NCBI GenBank assembly: GCA_934293375.1
Contig: CAKQYS010000028.1
Coordinates: forward strand, 1 to 6,394
Length of the DNA: 6,394 bases
Source: an uncultured Lachnospiraceae bacterium
Lineage (GTDB): Bacteria; Bacillota; Clostridia; Lachnospirales; Lachnospiraceae
Reading direction: 5' to 3'
In this document: positions 1 to 6,168 of the stretch, piece by piece
Position numbering within the stretch: position 1 is the first letter of the stretch
How the letters are laid out: the number at the start of each line of letters is the position of its first letter
Notes under the pieces: model-generated
Database searches by the model: none
Told to the model about the DNA's origin: nothing
Seen by the model: the letters and a program-made list of their open reading frames with translations, nothing else
Position numbers and translations under genes: made by a program

Positions 1-569
1 ATCTCCAGAATACAATATACGGCAGAATCCGCATTGTACTCTGCATCCGTAATGAAGGTATCAGCTGAACGATTCTGATCGGAATAGAAACCAAGCACCG
101 GTAATGTAACCGTCAGCGTCTTATAGTCATTTGGTGCACCCGCCAGTGCCAGTCTATAGGTACCCGGCTGCTTCACCCGAAGATTGACATAGGCCTCCGG
201 GTTCTCCAGTGCCTCAGACACGCCCCACTCCAACTGAGAAATCTCATACAGATCCGATGACACCTCGTTCTCATCAGTATCATATAACACCAAACTCTCA
301 TAGGACTGCAGCACATCATTATCGGTAATCGCAAAGCTCATGCCATACAGATCACATGTAAATGTGTCCTGCAGCTCCTCGTCCGGATTCAAACCTGTTA
401 TCAAGCCCTTATCATCCATCTGAAAATCCATATGGATTCCAAATCCTGTCGCATCGCCGCCCTCTCCGTCATCGGCTCTCACGACCGTGCCATTCATCAG
501 GCACCCAACACTCAGACACACTGCCAGCATCCATGCCAGACAACGCCTGATCACACCTCTCTTCATCAT
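1..569 (-). CDS. Secreted protein of unknown function, N-terminal part (runs off left edge)
   Basis: An open minus-strand frame gives 189 codons from the start to the window edge with no stop, so the C-terminus is missing. Three in-frame ATGs lie close together (575, 569, 566). The Shine-Dalgarno-like AGGTGG at 577-582 sits only 1 base from the first but 7 from the ATG at 569, so 569 is chosen. The N-terminus is a typical Sec signal: basic MMKRGVIRR, a hydrophobic stretch at about residues 11-25, and a likely signal peptidase I cut after VVRA (residue 32). A Cys at 23 does not fit a good lipobox. The mature part is acidic, predicted beta-rich, and contains a segment ending PGTYRLALAG (about 135-144) that resembles a beta-sandwich strand. 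I do not recognise the family. An intrinsic terminator and a promoter-like element lie just upstream, so it probably begins its own transcription unit. That it is a real exported protein is well supported; its function is unknown. Confidence 0.85.
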   Translation of the reverse strand, partial: MMKRGVIRRCLAWMLAVCLSVGCLMNGTVVRADDGEGGDATGFGIHMDFQMDDKGLITGLNPDEELQDTFTCDLYGMSFAITDNDVLQSYESLVLYDTDENEVSSDLYEISQLEWGVSEALENPEAYVNLRVKQPGTYRLALAGAPNDYKTLTVTLPVLGFYSDQNRSADTFITDAEYNADSAVYCILE

Positions 570-618
570 ATACATTCCACCTTTCTTTGAAATAAAGTTG
601 CCTATCCTTCCGGATAAT

Positions 619-664
619 AAAAAATGACCGAAGAGCCAGCATATGATGTCAGGTTCTTCGGTCA
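619..664 (-). terminator. Intrinsic terminator after the ZIP-HMA unit
   Basis: Read on the minus strand, a perfect 10-bp stem (TGACCGAAGA at 664-655 pairing with TCTTCGGTCA at 634-625) encloses a 20-base loop and is followed at once by six T residues (624-619). It lies 47 bases after the HMA gene stop, so it should end that transcript. It also sits downstream of a promoter-like element at 677-705, leaving open a role as an attenuator for the secreted-protein gene that starts at 569. On the plus strand no T tract follows the stem, so it works in one direction only. Confidence 0.9.
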
Positions 665-676
665 AGTCATATCAAG

Positions 677-705
677 ATTATAGCATAATATTCTAAATTA
701 GTGAA
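677..705 (-). promoter_or_regulatory. Putative extended -10 promoter upstream of the left-edge secreted gene
   Basis: On the minus strand, TTCACT (705-700, 4 of 6 matches to the -35 consensus) is separated by 17 bases from a perfect TATAAT (682-677), with the extended -10 dinucleotide TG at 685-684. The predicted start is near 670, only about 6 bases before the terminator stem. A transcript from here would have to read through that terminator to reach the ATG at 569. No comparably good promoter is visible between the terminator and the gene. The region is AT-rich, so a chance match is possible. Confidence 0.5.
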
Positions 706-710
706 GTTTT

Positions 711-986
711 TTATCTATGGAATATGGAAAAGAATCCACCTTTCTTCTCTGCGGACTCCCCTGCATCATCCTCTGTAATCACCTTCACAAGCTCATACCC
801 GGTCTTTGCGATCGCATCGTGCAGCTGTCCCTCATCTAACTCCTCCTCTGACAGAATCACGCACTCCCCTTTGGTATGGGAAGACTTCACCTTCTTCACA
901 TGAAACTGGTTCCGGATCACATCATTGATATGGGACTCACACATACCACACATCATACCATCAATCTTCAGAATTGTCTTTATCAT
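711..986 (-). CDS. Small HMA-domain (heavy-metal-associated) protein
   Basis: This 91-residue protein carries a heavy-metal-associated domain over about residues 2-70. The GMMCGMC sequence at 10-16 is the GMxCxxC metal loop, with C13 and C16 as the expected metal ligands, followed by the first helix (ESHINDVIR) and the usual ferredoxin-like alternation of strands and helices. Family members such as CopZ-like chaperones bind soft metals, most often Cu(I), and hand them to partner proteins. The domain is followed by an acidic linker and a short GGFFSIFHR tail (residues 83-91), which could be an amphipathic contact or membrane-touching end. An AGAGGG ribosome site lies 8 bases before the ATG. 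It starts 21 bases after the stop of the ZIP transporter gene, so the two are almost surely co-transcribed and end at the terminator at 619-664. The metal carried cannot be read from the sequence; pairing with a ZIP carrier makes non-copper substrates possible. Confidence 0.9.
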   Translation of the reverse strand: MIKTILKIDGMMCGMCESHINDVIRNQFHVKKVKSSHTKGECVILSEEELDEGQLHDAIAKTGYELVKVITEDDAGESAEKKGGFFSIFHR

Positions 987-1007
987 TTTATCTGCCCTCT
1001 TTCTATC

Positions 1008-1781
1008 CTATCCCAAGGCCACATCCAGCACCATCATCAACGCGAAGCCAAATGCCGCACCGATCGTACCGATATTGCTGTGTTCACCGTCCTGGGATTC
1101 CGGAATCAGTTCCTCGATCACGACATACATCATCGCTCCTGCTGCAAAAGCCAGCAAATATGGAAGAAATGGCTTCACCTGTGCTGCCAGCAGGATCGTC
1201 AGTGCACCACCGACCGGTTCCACCGCACCGGACAGCACACCACAGCCAAACGCTTTTGTCTTACTCATACCCTCGCCTCGAAGCGGCATGGAGATAATTG
1301 CCCCCTCCGGGAAATTCTGAATGGCAATACCAACCGCCAGTGCCAGCGCTGCAGTCACAGTGATACCGGATCCCATCATCGCACCGGCAAAGGCGACTCC
1401 GACTGCCATGCCCTCAGGAATATTGTGCAGTGTCACTGCAAACAGCATCATAGTCGTCTTGGAGAATCCGGACTTCACACCCTCCGGCTTATCGCTCTTT
1501 AAGTGTAAATGCGGTGTCACAGTATCCAATGTCAGTAAAAATACAATACCCAGCATGAACCCGACCAATGCCGGCACCCAGCCGATCTGTCCCTGTGCAA
1601 CCGACATATCGATTGATGGGATCAACAGCGACCAGACAGATGCAGCAATCATGACACCTGCCGCAAAACCAAGCAAAAGTTTCTCCACTTTTGCATTTAT
1701 TTTGTCCCTCATAAGAAATACCATTGCCGCCCCCAATGAAGTCCCTAAAAACGGGATCCCTAATATGATCAATTCACTCAT
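1008..1781 (-). CDS. ZIP-family divalent metal transporter (ZupT/GufA-like)
   Basis: This 257-residue polytopic membrane protein belongs to the ZIP family, which moves Zn2+, Fe2+ or Mn2+ into the cytoplasm; its length is normal for bacterial members. About eight hydrophobic segments are visible: roughly 4-24, 35-55, 68-86, 110-132, 136-158, 176-199, 204-226 and 237-256. The metal-path motifs are intact: HNIPEG at 119-124 (H119, N120, E123) in segment 4 and QNFPEG at 155-160 (Q155, N156, E159) in segment 5. A glutamate-rich EELIPE at 223-228 ends segment 7. A short HLH (91-93) in the loop before segment 4 replaces the long histidine loop of many eukaryotic ZIPs. The position equivalent to an Asp in Bordetella BbZIP is Asn here, as in several bacterial ZIPs. 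AAGGAG at 1790-1795 lies 8 bases before the ATG. It leads a two-gene unit with the HMA gene. Substrate is not determinable from sequence alone. Confidence 0.93.
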   Translation of the reverse strand: MSELIILGIPFLGTSLGAAMVFLMRDKINAKVEKLLLGFAAGVMIAASVWSLLIPSIDMSVAQGQIGWVPALVGFMLGIVFLLTLDTVTPHLHLKSDKPEGVKSGFSKTTMMLFAVTLHNIPEGMAVGVAFAGAMMGSGITVTAALALAVGIAIQNFPEGAIISMPLRGEGMSKTKAFGCGVLSGAVEPVGGALTILLAAQVKPFLPYLLAFAAGAMMYVVIEELIPESQDGEHSNIGTIGAAFGFALMMVLDVALG

Positions 1782-1811
1782 ATTGATTTCTCCTTCCGTA
1801 TGTTGACAGTA

Positions 1812-1840
1812 TTTATATCATACTACTATAGGATATACAA
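1812..1840 (-). promoter_or_regulatory. Promoter of the ZIP-HMA unit with overlapping dyad
   Basis: On the minus strand TTGTAT (1840-1835) and TATAAA (1817-1812) are spaced by 17 bases, and TG at 1820-1819 makes an extended -10. The predicted start is near 1805, about 10 bases before the AAGGAG ribosome site. A perfect inverted repeat, TATATC (1814-1819) and GATATA (1832-1837) with 12 bases between, overlaps both promoter boxes, a place where a repressor would block polymerase. The -35 is weak (3 of 6), and the repeat is AT-only apart from one C/G pair, so the call is tentative. Confidence 0.5.
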
Positions 1841-1872
1841 TTCTCATAATATGTTGCACCAGAATTTTATTA

Positions 1873-4686
1873 TTATTTTTTAACTACGATCGTGACCTTG
1901 ATCGTCTTCTTTGCATATACACCCTTGCCGGCTGCCTTGACTGCGATCGTGTAGGTGCCCCTTGGCGTTCCCTTCTTAACAGTCACCTTGCCAGCCTTCG
2001 TGACGGTGATGTATTTTCCACAGTTCTTGGATCTGCTGTAGGTTACCTTACCTTTCGCTTTCTTAACCCCGATCTTAAATGTCTGGGTTTTAAGAAGTCT
2101 GCCTGCCGATCCCTTGCCCTGATAGGTCTTAGACTGTACCCCGACAGTGACCGGATTCTTCTTCCGGATGACCAGCTTGGCGATATTGGAGGTCGCACCT
2201 TCATGCGTCTTCGTCTCCGCCACGGTTGCTCTGACATAATAGGTGCCCAGCTTCTTTGGGTATCCCTTCAGCTTCTTCTTGCATTTTGCATCCGTATAAT
2301 ATGTGTATGTCACCTTACCTTTACTTCCGGTGACCTTTGCCTTGCCGATCTGAATCGCCTTGCCTGTGTAGATCGCATATTTGTTCTTCAAGGTGATCTT
2401 CGTAGCCTTCAGCTCGCTGTCCTTCTTTGATGCACTCACTTTTATATCCATAGAAGAGGTTAAGTATTTTGTGCTTACCGTGATCTTCACTTTTCCTTTA
2501 CCGGTAAATGTCACAGTGCCGATAGCATCCACCTTTGCCACCTTCGTATCGCTTGACTTCCATGTCAGATTTGCACTGGTAAATGGCGTTGTGCATCCAG
2601 CTCCCGGATTTTCAAGATATGGTATGACCTGCATACTCTCCCCGACCGTACCGGTCTGACTCGTTGAATACAGATCCAGCTTGTAGCGGTATTCTTTTAA
2701 TGCACCCCAAATAATGCCACTCGTAGTTGCCGCCTCTAAAAATGTATCTTTTGGTATATACATAGACTGGGAAATCGTCTGGTTGGCTGCCTGGACTGCC
2801 TGACTTGGTGTTGCGCTATTTCCAAAACACTGCACCCATGTATAGGTCCCATTGAGATAGAAACAGCCAATTCCAATCGTCGTATATGACGCCGTCAGAA
2901 TGTTTTTGCGATGCCCACTCGACTGCATCCAGCTATTCATGACTGCAGCTGCCGACTGCTGTCCGAGTGCTACATTTTCCGCCTTCATATCCGCATTTGC
3001 ATCAAAACAGCTTGTGCCATCCGGCCGTGTATGCGAAAACAACACCTGTTGCTCTCCCGCTCTGACCATCGCCGTCTCCAATAAGCCGGTATCCATCGTC
3101 AATGCAGCCAGTCCATTTGCCGCACGCTGCTCGTTCACCAGTGCCAGCACGGCAAAGGCTTTCTGATAATCTCTTGTTCCGGAGATCGTAATCTCCTCCG
3201 CATAATGCAGTCCATTCCGTCCAAACTTCATCAATTCCTTATTCAGACAGTTCACCTGTACATCTTTTTCAAAGGCATTGGCATCTACCCACTCTGTACA
3301 GGCCGGCAGCGTAATCTGCTTCAACGATGGACAATTTGCAAATGCCTCCCTATGGATCCGCTTCACCGCACCCAGGTGCACATTCTCAAGGGCATAGCAC
3401 TGTGCAAAGTCTGCATATACCACCTTTTCCAGACCATTTGCCGTAAAGGTCTTCAATTTCTTGCAACTATTGAAGACAGAACCGCCCCATTCCTTCATAT
3501 AATCCGGCAGCGTCACCTCGATCAATCCATCACAGCCCTTAAATGTCCGCATATATAATTTCTGCAGGCCGCCAAAATCAATCGTCTGAATGCCGGTACA
3601 ATCCTCAAACATACAGTAATTCGTCTCCACCAGTCCTGATCCGAATTTTACGGCAGTAATCCTTGTAGATGCCTGAAACACAAAATTTCCTATTGATGTA
3701 ATCTGATCTGACAACACTAAAGTACCTGCCAAAGAGGACCGGTAAAATGCACCCTCTCCAAGCTTTGTCACATTGGAAAATCCCACTGTCTGCAGATTCT
3801 TCGTATCCGTAAATGCGTATTGTCCGATTTCTTTTACCCCGGCCGGAACCGTGAACTGCAGATCGGCACGGGCACTCGGATATAGTACCAGCACAGACCC
3901 ATCTGGGCTATACAGAACCCCGTCTACCGCCACATAAGCCGGATTGCCGGCTGCCACCGTAAAGGCGGTGAGAGTCTTGTTGCCAAAGAACGGATTCGCC
4001 GGCAATGCTGTCAACCCCACCGGCATTTCAAATGTCGTAATCTTCGTTGCCTGCAAAGCAAAGTTTCCCATCGAAGTAAGCCCCGGTGCTGTAAATTCCG
4101 TCATAGAAGTACAATCTGCAAATGCACCTTCTCCAACCGTTGTCACAACTGCCGGCAGGTTCACCTTTACAATATGTGAACATTTATAAAAGGCTGCTTC
4201 ACTGATCTTCTGCAAGGTACTTGGGAACTGCACCTGCGTGATTGCAGTCATATTGTAGAAGTTCTGTGTACCGATCGAGGTAATCCCCTCGCCGATCACC
4301 AACTTGGTAACACCAAAGCCCTTCCACGGTGCCGGTGCAGATGTTGTGGCATCCGGCATCGCGCCGGTTCCTGTCACGGTAAGGGTTCCATCCTGAAGGC
4401 TCCACGCCATCGTTCCGTATGTACCACTCTGTGTTGTCGTCTGACCGGCATCCGCATAGCTGTCAACCTGTATCGGCTTCGTTGCTTCCTGATCGTCACC
4501 GTACCCTTCCATCGTGTAACCCTTCGCCGGTTCCGGCTTCGTATCCGTCTTATCGGTCAAAACCGTCTCTTCACGCTGTAACATTTGTGCTGCCGTCACT
4601 GTCTGCATCGGTGTGCTCATCATACCGCACAGAACGATTCCTCCCATCCATAACAGTGCTGACAACCTGCCTCTTTGTCTCTTCAT
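1873..4686 (-). CDS. Large secreted BspA-like LRR / CAP domain / Ig-like repeat protein
   Basis: This exported protein has 937 residues from the chosen start. The frame is open from an ATG at 4704, but AGGAGG lies inside that extension at 4696-4701, so the ATG at 4686 (MKRQRG, 9-base spacing) is preferred. A signal peptide covers about 1-32 (cut near VTA). An acidic linker follows, then a BspA-type entry strand (GTLTVTGTGAM, about 100-110) and BspA/LRR_5 leucine-rich repeats to about 485, with recurring IG..AF..C units. A CAP (SCP/PR-1) domain spans about 505-622, with the conserved cavity residues H552 (FSH), E570 (AENVA) and H592 (SGHRKNI). A Big_2-like Ig domain is at about 675-752 (WKSSDTKVAKV). 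Two lysine-rich beta domains finish the protein (about 760-840, with GTYYVRA; and 845-937). No LPXTG or membrane anchor is seen. LRR parts of such proteins commonly bind ligands or surfaces; the CAP role is unknown. It follows the YgjP gene by 44 bases, has no terminator before it, and ends in three in-frame TAA codons. Confidence 0.93.
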   Translation of the reverse strand: MKRQRGRLSALLWMGGIVLCGMMSTPMQTVTAAQMLQREETVLTDKTDTKPEPAKGYTMEGYGDDQEATKPIQVDSYADAGQTTTQSGTYGTMAWSLQDGTLTVTGTGAMPDATTSAPAPWKGFGVTKLVIGEGITSIGTQNFYNMTAITQVQFPSTLQKISEAAFYKCSHIVKVNLPAVVTTVGEGAFADCTSMTEFTAPGLTSMGNFALQATKITTFEMPVGLTALPANPFFGNKTLTAFTVAAGNPAYVAVDGVLYSPDGSVLVLYPSARADLQFTVPAGVKEIGQYAFTDTKNLQTVGFSNVTKLGEGAFYRSSLAGTLVLSDQITSIGNFVFQASTRITAVKFGSGLVETNYCMFEDCTGIQTIDFGGLQKLYMRTFKGCDGLIEVTLPDYMKEWGGSVFNSCKKLKTFTANGLEKVVYADFAQCYALENVHLGAVKRIHREAFANCPSLKQITLPACTEWVDANAFEKDVQVNCLNKELMKFGRNGLHYAEEITISGTRDYQKAFAVLALVNEQRAANGLAALTMDTGLLETAMVRAGEQQVLFSHTRPDGTSCFDANADMKAENVALGQQSAAAVMNSWMQSSGHRKNILTASYTTIGIGCFYLNGTYTWVQCFGNSATPSQAVQAANQTISQSMYIPKDTFLEAATTSGIIWGALKEYRYKLDLYSTSQTGTVGESMQVIPYLENPGAGCTTPFTSANLTWKSSDTKVAKVDAIGTVTFTGKGKVKITVSTKYLTSSMDIKVSASKKDSELKATKITLKNKYAIYTGKAIQIGKAKVTGSKGKVTYTYYTDAKCKKKLKGYPKKLGTYYVRATVAETKTHEGATSNIAKLVIRKKNPVTVGVQSKTYQGKGSAGRLLKTQTFKIGVKKAKGKVTYSRSKNCGKYITVTKAGKVTVKKGTPRGTYTIAVKAAGKGVYAKKTIKVTIVVKK

Positions 4687-4695
4687 GTGCATATT

Positions 4696-4701
4696 CCTCC
4701 T
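4696..4701 (-). promoter_or_regulatory. Ribosome binding site that decides the LRR-CAP start
   Basis: AGGAGG, a perfect Shine-Dalgarno core, lies 9 bases before the ATG at 4686 and only 3 before the ATG at 4692. It would encode Arg-Arg (codons 2-3) if the longest frame from 4704 were used. This favours 4686 and gives a cleaner signal peptide beginning MKRQRGR. Confidence 0.85.
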
Positions 4702-4730
4702 CATTTCATGCCAATGGCAGTCATTTCATT

Positions 4731-5306
4731 TTATATTTTATATTCGCGATCCAGCTTCTCGTTGCGGATCCTGTAATCCGGACAATACCGCTCAACCTCC
4801 TGCCAGAATTCCTTTGAATGGTTCATGTGTCTGCAATGTGCCAGCTCATGAATCACCACATAATCCCGCAACGCATCCGGCAGATAATATAGCTGATAAT
4901 TCAGATTGATACGCCTTCCGCCACCACAACTGCCCCATCTTTTCTTTTGATTTCTGATGGTCACCCGTTCCACCTGCACATCCATCAACCGGGCAAAATA
5001 CTCCACTCTCGATACCAGCGTATCCCGAATCTGTCTGCGCTGTGCACCGGTCAATGTCTCCATCGGCGGTGCACCTGTATGCTGCCGGTTTTGCTCGCGG
5101 GCATCCACCTGCTCACATCTCTTCGTGATCATATCCCACTGTTCTTCCAATGTCCTCCGAATCTTCCACTTAGGATATCTGTATGGTGCCCGAACTAACA
5201 CCTGTGGTCCCGGACTCATCTCTATGGCAAGCGTCCGCCGCCCCGAATATTTCACCTGTACCTCGATTTCGCCATCATGATATGGCATCCTTATAGGCTC
5301 TGACAT
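4731..5306 (-). CDS. YgjP-like (DUF45) metallopeptidase-domain protein
   Basis: This 191-residue cytoplasmic protein (no signal peptide or membrane segment) belongs to the YgjP-like / M48-related family, whose members are about 150-250 residues. The N-terminal half (about 10-50) holds the beta strands typical of the family (RRTLAIEMSP, VLVRAPYRYP). A charged helical linker follows at about 52-105. The C-terminal domain has KKRWGSC (121-127), then strand NLNYQLYYLP, then the zinc motif HELAH (H153, E154, H157) with a probable third ligand H163 in MNHSKEFW, and the family ending ERYCPDY (172-178). All residues expected for zinc binding and catalysis are present. Biological substrates of this family are poorly known; in many bacteria it sits beside restriction or surface genes. 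An in-frame TGA 9 bases upstream makes 5306 the first possible ATG. AGGAGTGAG at 5314-5322 is a somewhat distant ribosome site. It is driven by the promoter at 5336-5364 and is probably co-transcribed with the secreted protein downstream. Confidence 0.9.
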   Translation of the reverse strand: MSEPIRMPYHDGEIEVQVKYSGRRTLAIEMSPGPQVLVRAPYRYPKWKIRRTLEEQWDMITKRCEQVDAREQNRQHTGAPPMETLTGAQRRQIRDTLVSRVEYFARLMDVQVERVTIRNQKKRWGSCGGGRRINLNYQLYYLPDALRDYVVIHELAHCRHMNHSKEFWQEVERYCPDYRIRNEKLDREYKI

Positions 5307-5335
5307 ATCTGTTTCTCACTCCTGTCTTCTCCATC

Positions 5336-5364
5336 ATCATACACTTGAAACAAATTTCTGTCCA
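5336..5364 (-). promoter_or_regulatory. Near-consensus sigma-A type promoter for the YgjP-like gene
   Basis: On the minus strand TGGACA (5364-5359, 5 of 6) and TATGAT (5341-5336, 5 of 6) are separated by exactly 17 bases. The predicted start near 5329 gives a leader of about 22 bases containing the AGGAGTGAG ribosome site. The -35 box begins 2 bases after the T tract of the preceding terminator, so one unit ends exactly where the next begins. Confidence 0.75.
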
Positions 5365-5366
5365 CT

Positions 5367-5400
5367 AAAAAAGGGCATCTATAACCTTACTTCGATGCCC
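5367..5400 (-). terminator. Intrinsic terminator of the 170-residue protein gene
   Basis: On the minus strand GGGCATC (5400-5394) pairs perfectly with GATGCCC (5379-5373) around a 14-base loop and is followed by six T residues (5372-5367). It lies 195 bases after the stop at 5596, an unusually long untranslated tail. Confidence 0.88.
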
Positions 5401-5595
5401 ACACCCAAAAGGATATTCAGTTTTCGACAAGCAAATTCATAAATCAATAAAATAATCTTTCCATTAAGCGGAAACTCTCAACATTGATTCCATAACGGAT
5501 AACGGAATAACATTTTACTTCAACTATGAACAGTAGCTTTTTAGCAATCATATATCAAATGGGGTGCCTGTCAGGAAACAAATCCGAGATACAGA
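5401..5595 (-). other. Long 3' untranslated or intergenic stretch
   Basis: This stretch holds 195 bases of AT-rich sequence between the stop of the 170-residue gene and its terminator. It contains a 7-base tandem repeat (ATAACGG twice at 5492-5505, then a partial copy to 5511), a 35-codon minus-strand frame (5444-5551, ATG at 5551) with no convincing ribosome site, and a small palindrome at the gene end (CAGAT/ATCTG, 5592-5604). I see no clear promoter inside. It may be a plain 3' tail, a decayed gene or the source of a small RNA; the sequence does not decide. Confidence 0.5.
5492..5511. repeat. Short tandem repeat, 7-base unit ATAACGG
   Basis: Two exact copies of ATAACGG (5492-5498, 5499-5505) are followed, after one extra A, by a partial copy ATAAC (5507-5511). 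It lies in the noncoding stretch between two genes. It is too short to assign a role; it could be a protein-binding site or slippage. Confidence 0.45.
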
Positions 5596-6108
5596 TTAAA
5601 TCTGCACCTCAAATTCATAAGTCTGATTATATCGATCCAATGCAATCTGCATCTGTGCGATCTGCATATCCACGCGGTCATATTCCTGCTTGACAAGCTC
5701 CAGATCGTAATTGATGTACTCATACTCCGGAACTGCGCGTCTCGGATTATACATACCAACGCCGATACGCTTCTTCGGATCCCGCTTTCTCGCTTCGTCC
5801 AGGAACTGCTTACGCCGGTTCAACTGTGCCATCGACACCAGAATCTCATCCACGCTCATCTGTGTATCGCCCACTGCAATACAGCTATTTACATTGTTCA
5901 GATTGATCGCATGCTTGATCTTCAGAATCTTTTCATCGATTGCCTGAATCTCTCCTGCGACTACCGCAAAATCATAATTCGGAATCACCGGCTCCTCATC
6001 CGCCGCCGCACGGTACACACATCCGAGGTCTTCCTTTTCCTTCCAGTAACACTTATCCTCTGTCAACTTCCTAAGCATTTTGTTCGCATAAGCGGATGTC
6101 ATCTTCAT
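5596..6108 (-). CDS. Conserved-looking helical protein, possibly DIP1984/DUF6847-like
   Basis: This 170-residue soluble protein has no signal peptide or membrane segment. Predicted helices are at about 2-25, 44-67, 84-110 and 134-162, separated by a conserved-looking turn, NNVNSCIAVGDTQMSVDEIL (71-90), and by a proline/tyrosine-rich loop (NPRRAVPEYEYINYD, 121-135). The order of helix, an N-x-x-x-S turn, a 'VDEIL..MAQLNRRK' helix and a final helix with 'VDMQIAQMQIALD' recalls the DIP1984 (DUF6847) family, but this is from memory of the family pattern and is not certain. The function of that family is unknown. GAGGAG lies about 9 bases before the ATG, supporting the start. The gene has its own promoter (6140-6168) and terminator (5367-5400), so it seems monocistronic and independent of the genes to its left. 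Confidence 0.8.
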   Translation of the reverse strand: MKMTSAYANKMLRKLTEDKCYWKEKEDLGCVYRAAADEEPVIPNYDFAVVAGEIQAIDEKILKIKHAINLNNVNSCIAVGDTQMSVDEILVSMAQLNRRKQFLDEARKRDPKKRIGVGMYNPRRAVPEYEYINYDLELVKQEYDRVDMQIAQMQIALDRYNQTYEFEVQI

Positions 6109-6139
6109 TTTGCATCTCTCCTCTCGAATTCATGCATTT

Positions 6140-6168
6140 ATCTTATCGCAGAGATGGGAAATGTTCAA
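6140..6168 (-). promoter_or_regulatory. Putative promoter of the 170-residue protein gene
   Basis: On the minus strand TTGAAC (6168-6163) and TAAGAT (6145-6140) each match 4 of 6 consensus bases and are spaced by 17. A start near 6133 gives a leader of about 25 bases with GAGGAG before the ATG at 6108. The spacing and position are right, but the box scores are moderate. Confidence 0.5.

Noticed and set aside
876..1806. Long plus-strand frames opposite the HMA and ZIP genes
   Set aside because: Their translations are histidine-, serine- and cysteine-rich shadows of strongly supported minus-strand genes with clear motifs and ribosome sites.
1803..1830. Plus-strand TTGACA (1803-1808) with CTATAG 17 bases on
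   Set aside because: The -35 is perfect but the -10 is poor, and it would only produce RNA antisense to the end of the LRR-CAP gene. The same stretch is better explained as the minus-strand promoter region of the ZIP gene.
4711..4722. TGCCA-T-TGGCA palindrome between the YgjP and LRR-CAP genes
   Set aside because: The loop is a single base and no T tract follows, so it is not a terminator. It is too short to call an operator.
5444..5551. 35-codon minus-strand frame beginning MIAKKLLFIVEV
   Set aside because: There is no ribosome site before its ATG and no recognisable family. It is kept only as part of the intergenic description.
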